Shown here one piece after another: positions 49,285 through 58,436 of a stretch of DNA of 64,000 bases (positions are counted from its first letter, which is position 1; every line of letters begins with the position of its first letter). The stretch is from Mycolicibacterium elephantis DSM 44368 (lineage in GTDB: Bacteria > Actinomycetota > Actinomycetes > Mycobacteriales > Mycobacteriaceae). The DNA lies in NCBI RefSeq assembly GCF_004014805.1, contig NZ_ATDN01000045.1:1-64000 (forward strand), read 5' to 3'. The notes beneath the pieces are model-generated. The model was not told the DNA's origin, made no database searches, and worked only from the letters and a program-made list of their open reading frames with translations. A program made the position numbers and the translations under genes.

Positions 49285-50197
49285 CGGGCTGCGCGGCCAC
49301 CTCCCTGGCCACCCGCCGGGCGCAGTGCCCGACGAAACGCGGAAGACCCGGCCGGAAGACGAAGCCCACGAAGCGTAAGCCCGGCAGTACCTCGGCGCCT
49401 TGGCCGTCGCGCGGCATTCCCCGGTCATCGAGGACACCGAGGTGCCCGACGAGTTCCGGCAACCCGGTGCGGTAGCCGGTCGCCGCGATCACCGAATCGG
49501 CCGTCACCTCGGTACCGTCGGCCAGCACCGCCCCGTCCCGCGCGAGCCGGTCGACCGCCGCGACGACGCGGATCGACCCGTCGCGGATGGCATCGACGAC
49601 TTCCCGGTCGACGATCGCCGTGCCCGCACCGCGACGCTTCAGGCCGGCGAGCGGCCCCTCGACCGGTCTGCGCAGACCATGGGCGCTCAGATCCCCGACC
49701 ACCGAGCCCTGCAGCGCCATCAACACGCGGTCGACCATCGCGGACGGCAGCCGAAGGAACAGCGGCAACGGCAGGTCCCCCGGCAGTCCACCCACGACAC
49801 GCAGCAGGATGTTGGGTGGCGTGCGCACCGCCAGCATCACGCGCGACGCACCGCCGCGGGCAAGCTGGTATACGATCTCCATGCCCGTCGAACCCGCGCC
49901 GACCACCAGTACCCGCTGCCCGACGAACGGATCGGAATCGCGGTAGCGGGCCGCATGAATGATGTTGTGTCGGAACTCGTCTCGGCCTTGCCACGCCGGG
50001 ACGACGGGAGTATGGAACACCCCGGTGGCGACGATGACGTGCCGCGCGGCCAGCGGTCCCCGATTGGTGGCCAGTGTCCAGCCGCCCGACGGCACCGGAT
50101 CGAGATGCGACATCGCCGTGTCGTGCCGCACCGGCACGTGCCTGCGGTCGGCGTAGTCCTGCAGGTAGCCCACGTATGGCGCGTTCGAAACGCTCGG
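49184..50197 (-). pseudogene. Flavin monooxygenase fragment lacking its FAD-binding N-terminus
   Basis: The frame gives a class B flavin-dependent monooxygenase from PYVGYLQDYADRRHVPV onward: VIVATGVFHTPVVPAW, then the NADPH loop RVLVVGAGSTGMEIVYQLAR, SVIAATGYRTGLPELVGHL and RFVGFVFRPGLPRFVGHCAR. The first hundred or so residues, with the N-terminal GxGxxG FAD loop, are absent; upstream of about 50197 the frame continues through unrelated sequence that is antisense to the LuxR fragment (to a start at 50287). Without the FAD site the protein should be inactive. Its 3' end overlaps the LuxR pseudogene by about 100 bp on the other strand, another sign of disorder. Confidence 0.75.
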
Positions 50198-50203
50198 CCC
50201 CCG

Positions 50204-50449
50204 TTGTGGGTCGAACGCGCCCGTGCGGAACTCGCGCGCACCAACGTCGGCACCAACAACACCGTCGACCTGACACCCTCGGAACAACGCGTGGCCGAGT
50301 TGGCGGCGGCGGGCATGACGAACCGCGACATCGCCGCCAAGCTGTTCATCAGCGTCAAGACGGTCGAGGCGAACCTGACCCAGATCTATCGCAAGCCCGG
50401 GGTCAGGTCACGCGCCGCCCTCGGCAGGACGATGGCTCCCCCGGCGTGA
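50204..50449 (+). pseudogene. C-terminal fragment of a LuxR (LAL-type) regulator
   Basis: About 80 codons ending at 50449: LWVERARAELARTNV, then the HTH TPSEQRVAELAAAGMTNRDI, AAKLFISVKTVEANLTQIYR and RSRAALGRTM. This is the usual end of large ATPase-LuxR (LAL) regulators of 850-1000 residues; the WAERARAELAR-type lead-in is the end of their helical repeats. Upstream there is only the antisense flavin monooxygenase fragment, so the rest of the gene has been lost. A proline replaces the usual leucine in RKPGVRS. No start codon with a ribosome site is seen, so it is probably not expressed as a protein. Confidence 0.8.
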
Positions 50450-50467
50450 CTGCCCTTGCCGGTCAGC

Positions 50468-52636
50468 CTATTTCAGCAGCGGATCGCGTGGCAGGCCGAG
50501 GATGCGCTCGGCGATGGTGTTGCGGGTGATCTCGGAGGTGCCGCCGGCGATGGTCATCGCCCGGTTGCCGAGATAGGCCAGCGTCAGCGTCGGCGCCTGC
50601 CCGACGACCGGCGCCGGCCCGGCCAGTTCCATGGCCAGCTCCGTCAGCCGCTGACCCGACTCGGCGACAAGCAGCTTGGTGACGTTGCCCTCCGGTCCGG
50701 GCTCGGAGCCCGCGATCGCGCGGGTGACGCGGCGCAGGTTGAGCAGCCGCAGGGTGTGGGTCTCCGCGATCACCTCCCCCGCCCTGTGCAGGTAATGCGC
50801 CGCGGTCTCGGCCGGCGCGTCATCCAGCAGCTTGACGAGATCCTCCACCGCGAAACCGGTTGTGCCGCCCGAACCCCCGCCGATCGAGATCCGCTCGTTG
50901 CCCAGCGTCGCGCGGGCCACCAGCCAGCCCTTGTTGACGTCGCCCACCACATCGGAGTCCGGCACGAAGACGTCGTCGAAGAAGACCTCGTTGAAGTGGG
51001 AGTGCCCGGTGAGGCCCTTCAACGGGTTGACGGTCACGCCAGGGGCATTCATGTCGATCGCCATCATGGTCACCCCCGCGTGCTTGGGCGCGTCGGGATC
51101 GGTGCGCACGGTGGCCAACCCCCACTGGCACATGTGCGCCAGGCTGGTCCACACTTTCTGCCCGGTGACGCGCCAGCCGCCGTCGACCTTCTTCGCCGAC
51201 GTCTTCACCGCTGCCGCGTCCGAGCCCGCGTTCGGTTCGGAGAACAACTGGCACCACATCACCTGACCGCGCAACACCGGCTCGACCCAGCGCTCCCGCT
51301 GCTCGTCGGTGCCGGCCTGCGCGATGGTCAGCGTGACCCACCCCGTGATGCCGAGGTCCGGGCGCTCCACACCGCGGAACTCCTCTTCGATGACCAGCTG
51401 CTCGAGCACGTCGGCCGCGCGTCCCCACGGCTTCGGCCAGTGGGGCACAAGGTATCCGGAGTCGACGAGGAAGTCGCGCTGCTGCTCGGCGGGCAGCGAC
51501 TGCAACGTCTTGACGGCCTCGCGGGCCTGCTCGCGGTGCTGCTCCGCCTCGGCGGGAAGCGTAAACGAGGCGCCGTGCGCCTGACCGCTGCGCTGGGCGT
51601 CGACGACGTCGAGCAGCGGGTCACCCGCCTCGGCCATCAGCGCCGCCAGGGTGCGGGCCCTGCGCAGATAGAGGTGCGCGTCGTGCTCCCACGTGAAGCC
51701 GATTCCGCCGTGCAGTTGAATGTTGTTCTGCGCATTGAAGATCTGTGTGCGAATGGCGTGTGACGCGGCCACCGCGGCGGCGAACCAGGCGCCGTCGAGG
51801 TCGTCGGCGCGTGCCGCATCCCAAGTGGCCGCGGTGGTCACCTCGGCGTTCACCAGCATGTTGGCGGCGTGGTGTTTGACGGCCTGGAAGGTGCCGATGG
51901 TGCGCCCGAATTGTTCACGCACCTTGGCGTACTCGACCGCCATGTTCAGGCTGGCCCAGCTGACCCCGACCGCCTCGGCCGAGGCCAGGATCCGAAACAC
52001 GGTGCGCGCCTTGCGCGCGGCGCCGCGCAGCAGCCGATCCTCGGCCACCGAAACACCCTGCAAGGCCACCGTGCCGACACTGCGCGTGGTGTCGAGCGAC
52101 TCCAGCGCGGTGACGGTCACTCCGTGGGCGGTCGCGTCGACCACCGCGACGTCCTCACCCGCGACGATCACCAGCAGATTCGCGTCGGGAGCACCCAGCA
52201 CGGCGGGGCACTCACCGGTCGCCGCGCCGTCGGAGCCGACCGTCACCTTCCCCGACACGGCGAGCGCACCCACCCGTGAGCCGTCGACCAGGCCCGGAAG
52301 GAGTTGAGCCCGAACGGATTCCGGTGCGCAACGATCGATCACCACCGCTGCCGCGACGCTCGGCAGGAACGGCCCGGGACACAGTTCGTGGCCCTGGGCC
52401 TCCAGCACCACCGCCAACTCGGCCAGGCCGAACCCCGAACCGCCATGATCCTCGGCGACGGCCAGGCCGAGCCAGCCGCCCCCGGCGGCCGCCGACCAGA
52501 CATCGGCGGGATGTGCCGACCCGTCCTCCAGCGTCGCGCGCGCGGCCGCTCGGCTGTTCAGGCGGTTGAGCTGGCCAAACGTCGAGTCGGCCAGGTCGTT
52601 GTGTTCCTCGGTGATGGCAAGGGCTGACTTACTCAC
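50468..52636 (-). CDS. Fused two-domain acyl-CoA dehydrogenase (FadE6/FadE34-type)
   Basis: A 722-residue protein holding two acyl-CoA dehydrogenase modules. Residues 1-340 form the first (HPADVWSAAAGGGWLGLAVA, VREQFGRTIGTFQAVKHHAA, NNIQLHGGIGFTWEHDAHLY), and about 370-722 the second (VMWCQLFSEPNAGSDAAAVK, VTGQKVWTSLAHMCQWGLAT, TIAGGTSEITRNTIAERILG). Mycobacteria have several such fusions, some acting in sterol side-chain or branched-chain degradation. The first module ends in FTWEHDAHLYLRRA, the arrangement with Arg/His/Glu that replaces the ordinary base. GTG 52636 has an AGGA ribosome site. Substrate unknown; its neighbours are lipid genes. Confidence 0.9.
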   Translation of the reverse strand: MSKSALAITEEHNDLADSTFGQLNRLNSRAAARATLEDGSAHPADVWSAAAGGGWLGLAVAEDHGGSGFGLAELAVVLEAQGHELCPGPFLPSVAAAVVIDRCAPESVRAQLLPGLVDGSRVGALAVSGKVTVGSDGAATGECPAVLGAPDANLLVIVAGEDVAVVDATAHGVTVTALESLDTTRSVGTVALQGVSVAEDRLLRGAARKARTVFRILASAEAVGVSWASLNMAVEYAKVREQFGRTIGTFQAVKHHAANMLVNAEVTTAATWDAARADDLDGAWFAAAVAASHAIRTQIFNAQNNIQLHGGIGFTWEHDAHLYLRRARTLAALMAEAGDPLLDVVDAQRSGQAHGASFTLPAEAEQHREQAREAVKTLQSLPAEQQRDFLVDSGYLVPHWPKPWGRAADVLEQLVIEEEFRGVERPDLGITGWVTLTIAQAGTDEQRERWVEPVLRGQVMWCQLFSEPNAGSDAAAVKTSAKKVDGGWRVTGQKVWTSLAHMCQWGLATVRTDPDAPKHAGVTMMAIDMNAPGVTVNPLKGLTGHSHFNEVFFDDVFVPDSDVVGDVNKGWLVARATLGNERISIGGGSGGTTGFAVEDLVKLLDDAPAETAAHYLHRAGEVIAETHTLRLLNLRRVTRAIAGSEPGPEGNVTKLLVAESGQRLTELAMELAGPAPVVGQAPTLTLAYLGNRAMTIAGGTSEITRNTIAERILGLPRDPLLK

Positions 52637-52668
52637 GGTGGAATTCCTCGGTTGATCGCGGTTTACAT

Positions 52669-52682
52669 TCGACGCTCGTCGA
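52669..52682. promoter_or_regulatory. Inverted repeat in fused-fadE / lipC divergent region
   Basis: TCGACGCTCGTCGA: six-base perfect arms with a CT spacer, 33 bp upstream of the fused dehydrogenase start. Just beyond it the direct repeat AACGCTAACGCTA occurs. Possible repressor site; partner unknown. Confidence 0.35.
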
Positions 52683-52726
52683 GTAACGCTAACGCTATTG
52701 CGCAGCTCAGCGTATGCGTGATGCGG

Positions 52727-52744
52727 GTCACACCCGATTGTGAC
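52727..52744. promoter_or_regulatory. Inverted repeat GTCACA-N6-TGTGAC upstream of lipC
   Basis: Six-base perfect arms with six bases between, 69 bp before the LipC start at 52813. The arms resemble cyclic-AMP-receptor half sites in the inverted order, so CRP-type binding is possible but not typical. Confidence 0.35.
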
Positions 52745-52812
52745 AGAACCGGGCGGTCGGCATGTTCGTCATGTCGCCGTTTACGGATGGGGCTGCGGGG
52801 TACAGTTCCGCA

Positions 52813-54036
52813 ATGGCGGTACGGCCGGAGACCCGGTATCCCGGAGCGACGATGTGGACACGTGCCAGGTGGTTGCTCAACGCCGGACCGTCGGACTACC
52901 TGCTCGCGATGAGCGTCGCGTCGGCCTCGCTGCCTGTCATCGGGAAACAACTTGAGCCGCTTGGGGCCGCCACCGCGATGGGAGTGTGGGGGTCACGTCA
53001 TCTGCCGGACTTCCTCGGTGCGACGGCCAAGTCGTGGTTCAGCCCGGGCAACGCGGAGCTGAGGCGTTCGGAGCGCGAAAGCACGACGGCGGTCACCATG
53101 GCCGCGTTGCGTGACATCGTCAACGCCAAGGACCTCGACATCGACTGGCCGGCGCCGCAGCGGATGCCGCCGCTGTGGAACCTGCTCGAACAGCGTCGCA
53201 GCGTCTACCGGACCTCGGTGCGGTACGGGCCGAGGCCGTCGCAGTTGCTCGATGTGTGGCGCCCCAAAGAGCTGCCGACCGAGCCGGTGCCGGTGATAAT
53301 CTTCGTGCCGGGCGGCGCGTGGGTGCACGGCAGCCGGATGCTGCAGGGCTATGCGTTGATGTCGCATCTGGCCGAGAACGGCTGGGTGTGCCTGTCCATC
53401 GACTACCGGGTCGCGCCGCACCATCGCTGGCCGGCGCACATCCTCGACGTGAAGACCGCGATCGCGTGGGCGCGCGCCAACGTCGACAAGTTCGGCGGCG
53501 ACCGCGACTTCGTGACCATCGCGGGCACCTCGGCGGGCGGGCACCTCTCGGCGCTTGCCGGCCTGACCGCCAACGACGCCGAGATGCAGGACGAGCTGCC
53601 CGAGGGGTCCGACACGTCGGTGGACGCCGTGGTCGGCATCTACGGCCGCTACGACTGGGAGGACCGTTCGACGGCCGAGCGGGCGCGGTTCGTCGACTTC
53701 CTGGAGCGCGTGGTCGTCAAGCGCAAGATCACCAAGCATCCCGAGATCTTCCGTCAGGCGTCACCGATCGCGCGGGTGCATCCCGACGCGCCGCCGTTTC
53801 TGCTGATCCACGGGACCGGCGACACGGTGATCCCAGTGGCGCAGGCCCGCGCGTTCGCCGAGCGGCTCCGTGCGGTGTCACGGTCACCCGTGAGCTATCT
53901 GGAACTGCCGGGGGCGGGCCACGGGTTCGACATGACCGACGGGGCGAGGACAGGCGCGACGGCCACCGCGATCTCGTTGTTCCTCAACCACATCCACCGA
54001 AACCGGTCACTGATCGGTGCCAAAGAAGTCATCTAG
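52813..54036 (+). CDS. lipC: Esterase LipC
   Basis: A 407-residue HSL-type esterase, very close to LipC (Rv0220), a surface-associated esterase of short-chain esters in M. tuberculosis. The oxyanion stretch is VIIFVPGGAWVHGSRMLQGY (GG-A-W in place of HGGG), nucleophile Ser in FVTIAGTSAGGHLSALAGL, Asp in LLIHGTGDTVIPVAQARAF and His in PGAGHGFDM. The first 70 residues include a hydrophobic stretch (YLLAMSVASASLPVIG) that could anchor it. ATG 52813 (MAVRPETRY) aligns best with LipC; 52762 would add seventeen residues. It reads into the WS/DGAT gene 30 bp further on. Confidence 0.93.
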   Translation: MAVRPETRYPGATMWTRARWLLNAGPSDYLLAMSVASASLPVIGKQLEPLGAATAMGVWGSRHLPDFLGATAKSWFSPGNAELRRSERESTTAVTMAALRDIVNAKDLDIDWPAPQRMPPLWNLLEQRRSVYRTSVRYGPRPSQLLDVWRPKELPTEPVPVIIFVPGGAWVHGSRMLQGYALMSHLAENGWVCLSIDYRVAPHHRWPAHILDVKTAIAWARANVDKFGGDRDFVTIAGTSAGGHLSALAGLTANDAEMQDELPEGSDTSVDAVVGIYGRYDWEDRSTAERARFVDFLERVVVKRKITKHPEIFRQASPIARVHPDAPPFLLIHGTGDTVIPVAQARAFAERLRAVSRSPVSYLELPGAGHGFDMTDGARTGATATAISLFLNHIHRNRSLIGAKEVI

Positions 54037-54066
54037 GGTGTCGCTGCTCCGGAAAGGGGGTGGCTC

Positions 54067-55476
54067 TTGAAGAGGCTGAGCGGCTGGGACGCGGTACTGC
54101 TGTACAGCGAGACGCCGGCGGTACACATGCACACCCTCAAGTTGGCCGTCATCGACCTTTCCGAACTCAAGGGCCGCGCGTTCGGAATCGAGGACTTCCG
54201 CAAGGTCATCCATGGCCGGCTCTACAAGCTCGACCCGTTCCGCTACGAGCTCCTCGACATCCCGTTCAAGTTCCACCACCCGATGTGGCGGGAGAACTGC
54301 GAGGTCGACCTCGAGTACCACGTGCGCCCCTGCCGGGTGGCCGGCCCCGGCGGCCGGCGCGAACTCGACAACGCTGTCGGCGAGATCGCCAGCACCCCGT
54401 TGGATCGCAGTAAACCGTTGTGGGAGATGTACTTCATCGAAGGACTGGCCAACGGCCGGATCGCGGTGCTCGGCAAGATTCACCACGCCCTCGCCGACGG
54501 TGTGGCGTCGGCCAACCTGCTGGCGCGGGGGATGGACCTGCAGGCTGGACCGGACCGGGATTCCTACGCGACCGATCCGGCACCGTCGCGCGCGGAACTG
54601 GTGCGCACCGCGTTCGGGGACCACATGCGTCAGATCGGGCGGCTGCCCGGGGTGATGCGTTACACCGCACAGGGTTTGCGCCGGGTACGCAAGAGCACCT
54701 ACAAGTTGTCGCCGGAGCTGACGCGGCCGTTCACGCCGCCGCCGTCGTTCATGAATCACCGCGTCGACGCGCAGCGCCGGTTCGCGACCGCCACGCTGTC
54801 GCTGGCGGATGTCAAGGAGATCAGCAAGCACCTCGGCGTCACGATCAACGACATGGTGCTGGCCATCTCGGCGGGCGGGCTGCGCCGGCTCTCGCTGAAG
54901 TACGACGGGCACGCCGATCATCCGCTGTTGGCCTCGGTGCCAGTCAGTTTCGACTTCTCACCCGAGCGCATCTCGGGTAACCGGTTCACCGGCGTGATGA
55001 TGACGGTGCCGATCCAGCTCGCCGACCCGCTCGAGCGGGTTCAGGCCGTGCACGACGCCGCGGTGAGCGCCAAGGAGACTCACCACCTGCTCGGCCCCGA
55101 GCTCGTCAGCAGATGGTCGGCCTATTTCCCACCCGCGCCCGCCGAGCGGCTGTTTCACTGGCTGGCCGAAAAGGACGGCCAGAACAAGGTTCTCAACATC
55201 CCGATCTCGAATGTGCCCGGCCCGCGCGAGCACGGCCGGGTCGGCGGCGCGCTGGTGACCGAGATCTACTCCGTCGGACCCCTGACGACCGGAAGCGGTC
55301 TGAACATCACGGTGTGGAGCTACGTCGACCAGCTCAACATCTCGGTGCTGTCCGACGGCGCCACGTTGTCCGACGCGCATGAACTCAGCGACGCGATGAT
55401 CGACGACTTCGTCGAGATCCGGCGCGCGGCAGGGCTTCCCGAGGAGCTGACGGTCGTCGAGTCCGCGATGGTTTGA
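54067..55476 (+). CDS. Wax ester synthase/diacylglycerol acyltransferase (Rv0221-like)
   Basis: A 469-residue WS/DGAT enzyme that esterifies fatty acyl-CoA to diacylglycerol or a long-chain alcohol, making storage lipid. The catalytic HHxxxDG motif is KIHHALADGVASANLL; LRRLSLKYDGH and NISVLSDGATLSDAHELSDA are family segments, and NVPGPREHGRVGGALVTEIY is the ND-type C-terminal motif. The start is TTG 54067 (KRLSGWDAVLLYSETP), with GGAAAGGGGG as ribosome site. It follows lipC by 30 bp and probably shares its promoter. Its 3' end is closed by a strong shared hairpin. Confidence 0.94.
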   Translation: MKRLSGWDAVLLYSETPAVHMHTLKLAVIDLSELKGRAFGIEDFRKVIHGRLYKLDPFRYELLDIPFKFHHPMWRENCEVDLEYHVRPCRVAGPGGRRELDNAVGEIASTPLDRSKPLWEMYFIEGLANGRIAVLGKIHHALADGVASANLLARGMDLQAGPDRDSYATDPAPSRAELVRTAFGDHMRQIGRLPGVMRYTAQGLRRVRKSTYKLSPELTRPFTPPPSFMNHRVDAQRRFATATLSLADVKEISKHLGVTINDMVLAISAGGLRRLSLKYDGHADHPLLASVPVSFDFSPERISGNRFTGVMMTVPIQLADPLERVQAVHDAAVSAKETHHLLGPELVSRWSAYFPPAPAERLFHWLAEKDGQNKVLNIPISNVPGPREHGRVGGALVTEIYSVGPLTTGSGLNITVWSYVDQLNISVLSDGATLSDAHELSDAMIDDFVEIRRAAGLPEELTVVESAMV

Positions 55477-55514
55477 TTGTCGGCTCGGCCGACGGTGGCG
55501 TGATTGTCTTTCCG

Positions 55515-55572
55515 CGAGCAGACGCGAACACCCCCAAAATTCGGGGTTTCAGGGGGTTTTAGCGTCTGCTCG
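55515..55572. terminator. Bidirectional terminator of the AGCAGACGC family
   Basis: Outer arms CGAGCAGACGC (55515-55525) and GCGTCTGCTCG (55562-55572) are perfect; inside, CACCCCC/GGGGG and TTTT runs lengthen the stem. It lies between convergent Rv0221-like and LipO-like genes; the right arm is coding, supplying the LipO C-terminus (RADAKTP). Confidence 0.85.
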
Positions 55573-56817
55573 GCGCGGGGATGCTGTGTGTTTGGCGTGC
55601 ACCCAGGACAGGAACGTCTCGACCGCCTGCGCGGTGTAGTGCGCGCGCGGCGAGCCGTAGAAGTCGAACGCGTGCTGGGCGTGGGGGATCTCGGCGTAGA
55701 CGACGGTGGAGGTCGAGACGCTGCGCATGGCCTCGGCGAAATCGCGACCCTCCTGCACGGGGATGATCGAGTCGTCCCGGCCGTGCAGGATGAAAAACGG
55801 TGGCGCATCGGGACGTACCCGCCGGATGGACGATGCGTCGACGTAGACCTGTTTGTGCTCGGTGATGCGCTTCTTCACCACGAACTTCTGCAGGAACACG
55901 ATGAACTCGCGTCGTCCCGGGCCGCGCGCGGACACCCAGTCGTAGCGGCCGTAGATCGGCACCGCCGCCACGACCGAGGTGTCGACGTGCTCGAAACCCG
56001 GTTGCCACTGCGGATCGTCGAAGGTGAGCGCCGCCAGCGACGACAGATGCCCGCCCGCCGAACCGCCGGTGATCGCCACGAAGTCCGGGTCACCGCCATA
56101 ATCGGCGATGTTCGCCTTGATCCAGGCCAGTGCGCGCTTGACGTCGACGATGTGGTCCGGCCAGGTGTGGCGCGGGCTCACCCGGTAGTCGATCGACACG
56201 CACACCCACCCGCGTTCGGCGAGGTAGCTCAGCAGTGGGTAGGCCTGCGGACGTCGCATACCGATCGACCATGCGCCGCCGGGCACCTGCAGCAGCACCG
56301 GCGCCTTGCCGTCGCGGGGCAGGTCGGCGCGTCGCCAGATGTCGGCGCGGTTCACCCTGGCATGCGGGCCGTACTGCACCGTGCCGGCCCGCTCCACGTA
56401 GCGCCGTCGGATCAACTCGTTCGGCGGTACGCCGATGAGGGCGCGCGGCCGCCGCGCAGGCTGTGACTGCGCCGCGATCGTCTCGTAGTCCTCGCCCAGC
56501 GTCTCGCGCAGCGGCTCTTCGAAGTAGGGCCGGGACGTCGCGTTGCGGTACATGATCAGGCCGAGCAGTGACCAGGCGATCGCCGTGAGCACCAACGCGA
56601 TTCGGCCCTTCGCGCCGCGGAAGTCGCCGCGAATGCCGCGTCGTGCCGCGTCCAGGATCGAGCCGGCCAGATACAGGGGCGCCGCCTCCGTGGTGGGCCA
56701 GCCGAACGCGAACACCGGCAACGTGATGTAGCCCTCGCGGCCAAGGGGGCGCACGCCGTTGGCGGCGTTGACGAGCTCGGCGACCGCGTGCAGCAGCGGA
56801 TAGCGACGCCTAGCCAC
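55549..56817 (-). CDS. lipO: Alpha/beta-hydrolase esterase (LipO-like)
   Basis: A 422-residue esterase of the same class as LipC, matching LipO (Rv1426c). An N-terminal part of about 140 residues contains two hydrophobic segments (GYITLPVFAFGWPTTEAAPL, IALVLTAIAWSLLGLIMY), suggesting a membrane anchor; the hydrolase domain has VLLQVPGGAWSIGMRRPQAY, nucleophile Ser in VAITGGSAGGHLSSLAALT, Asp in FFILHGRDDSIIPVQEGRD and His in PHAQHAFDF. GTG 56817 overlaps the FadD12-like stop by 8 bp, so it is the last gene of the acyltransferase-FadD12-LipO operon. Its final seven residues are encoded by a terminator arm. Confidence 0.88.
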   Translation of the reverse strand: MARRRYPLLHAVAELVNAANGVRPLGREGYITLPVFAFGWPTTEAAPLYLAGSILDAARRGIRGDFRGAKGRIALVLTAIAWSLLGLIMYRNATSRPYFEEPLRETLGEDYETIAAQSQPARRPRALIGVPPNELIRRRYVERAGTVQYGPHARVNRADIWRRADLPRDGKAPVLLQVPGGAWSIGMRRPQAYPLLSYLAERGWVCVSIDYRVSPRHTWPDHIVDVKRALAWIKANIADYGGDPDFVAITGGSAGGHLSSLAALTFDDPQWQPGFEHVDTSVVAAVPIYGRYDWVSARGPGRREFIVFLQKFVVKKRITEHKQVYVDASSIRRVRPDAPPFFILHGRDDSIIPVQEGRDFAEAMRSVSTSTVVYAEIPHAQHAFDFYGSPRAHYTAQAVETFLSWVHAKHTASPRRADAKTP

Positions 56818-58429
56818 GGTCGACGAGAGCTTGCAGGTCGCGGCGCACGATCTTTCCTGTGCTGTTGCGGGGAAGTTCGGTCAAGATCGTGATCTCTCGG
56901 GGCACTTTGTAATTCGCCAGGTTATCCCGGACGTGCTGCTTCAGTGAGTCCGGAGTAGCCGCCGCATCCGGATTCAAAACCACGAACGCGGCCAGCCGCT
57001 GCCCGAACTGCTCGTCGTCCACGCCGAGCACCGCGGCTTCGGCCACGTCGGGGTGCGCGCTGAGCGTCTTCTCCACCTCGATCGGATAGACGTTCTCACC
57101 ACCGGAGACGATCATCTCGTCATCACGGCCGACGACGAACAGCCGGCCCGCGTCGTCGAGATAACCGACGTCACCCGACGCCATGAAACCGTCGTGGAAA
57201 TCCTTGGTGGCACCCGACGTATAACCGTCGAACTGGGTCGAATTGCGCACGTAGATGCCTCCGACCTCGCCCGCGGGCAGCTCACGCAGCTCGCCGTCCA
57301 GGATGCGGATGTCGGTGCCCTCGGCGGGCCGACCCGCGGTGTCGGGTGCGGCGCGCAGGTCCTGGGGTGTCGCGGTGGCGATCATGCCGGCCTCGGTGGC
57401 GTTGTAGTTGTTGTAGATGACGTCACCGAACTGGTCCATGAAGGCGATCACGACGTCGGGTCGCATCCGGGAGCCCGACGCAGCGGCAAAACGCAGCGAG
57501 CGGCCGCTGTAGCGGGCCCGGACCTCGTCGGGCAGTTCCATGATGCGGTCGAACATCACCGGAACCACACACAGCCCCGTCGCCCGGTGCCTATCGATCA
57601 GCTCGAGCGTGGCTTCGGGGTCGAACTTGCGCCGGGTGATGATCGCGCAGGCCATCGACGCGGCGAACGCCAACTGGGAGAACCCCCAGGCGTGGAACAT
57701 GGGCGCCACGATGACGACGGGCTCCTCGGCGCGCCAGGGTGTACGGTCCAGGATCGCCTTGAGAACTTCGGGGCCGCCGCCGGAATGCTTGGCGCCCTTG
57801 GGTGTTCCGGTGGTCCCGGACGTCAACAGGATGACTTTGCTCTTGGTGCCGTGTCGTCTCGGGTGACGCCCGGCGTGGGCGTTGACGATGCCCTCGACGG
57901 TGAGGCCCTCGACGGGGTTGTCGGACCACGCCACGATGCGGGTCGTGTCCGGCCGGCCGCTCAGAGCCCGGTCGACGGTGGTGGTGAACTCCTCGTCGTA
58001 GATGATCGCGTCGACGTGTTCGCGGTCCACCACCTCGGCCAGCGCGGGACCGGCGAACGAGGTGTTGAGCAGCAGCACGTCGGCGCTGATCCGGTTCGCT
58101 GCGATCAACGACTCGACGAAGCCGCGGTGGTTGCGCGCCATGATGCCGATGACCTTCGGGTCCGCCTCGGCCTGCAGGCCGGCGGCGAGGGCGTCGGCGC
58201 GCTCGTCGATTTCGCGCCATGTCAGGGTGCCGAGTTCGTCGACGAGCCCGGGCCGGTCCGGGCAGCGCTGTGCGGCGCTGGCGAATCCCGAAGTGATGCC
58301 CATGTTTTCGCGTTGCATCGCGGCGGCGATGCGCAGGTACTTGTCGGGCCGCAACGGCGCGATCAGCCGGGCCCGGCGCATGCTCGCGATCAGGCCCAGC
58401 GTGTCGGTGAGTCGGTCGACTATCGCCAT
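56810..58429 (-). CDS. fadD12: Long-chain acyl-CoA synthetase (FadD12-like)
   Basis: A 539-residue ANL-superfamily acyl-CoA ligase. The AMP motif is VILLTSGTTGTPKGAKHS; NYNATEAGMIATATPQDLRA is the A5 region, ASGDVGYLDDAGRLFVVGRD the hinge, and PRNSTGKIVRRDLQAL carries the catalytic lysine. N-terminal residues 1-45 are those of the FadD12 type. ATG 58429 lies 7 bp after the acyltransferase stop, and its stop overlaps the LipO start. Together with its neighbours it forms a lipid-handling operon behind the KstR-type box, so it could activate acids from sterol or fatty-acid side chains, or feed the acyltransferase. Confidence 0.9.
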   Translation of the reverse strand: MAIVDRLTDTLGLIASMRRARLIAPLRPDKYLRIAAAMQRENMGITSGFASAAQRCPDRPGLVDELGTLTWREIDERADALAAGLQAEADPKVIGIMARNHRGFVESLIAANRISADVLLLNTSFAGPALAEVVDREHVDAIIYDEEFTTTVDRALSGRPDTTRIVAWSDNPVEGLTVEGIVNAHAGRHPRRHGTKSKVILLTSGTTGTPKGAKHSGGGPEVLKAILDRTPWRAEEPVVIVAPMFHAWGFSQLAFAASMACAIITRRKFDPEATLELIDRHRATGLCVVPVMFDRIMELPDEVRARYSGRSLRFAAASGSRMRPDVVIAFMDQFGDVIYNNYNATEAGMIATATPQDLRAAPDTAGRPAEGTDIRILDGELRELPAGEVGGIYVRNSTQFDGYTSGATKDFHDGFMASGDVGYLDDAGRLFVVGRDDEMIVSGGENVYPIEVEKTLSAHPDVAEAAVLGVDDEQFGQRLAAFVVLNPDAAATPDSLKQHVRDNLANYKVPREITILTELPRNSTGKIVRRDLQALVDRG

Positions 58430-58436
58430 CGTCGTA

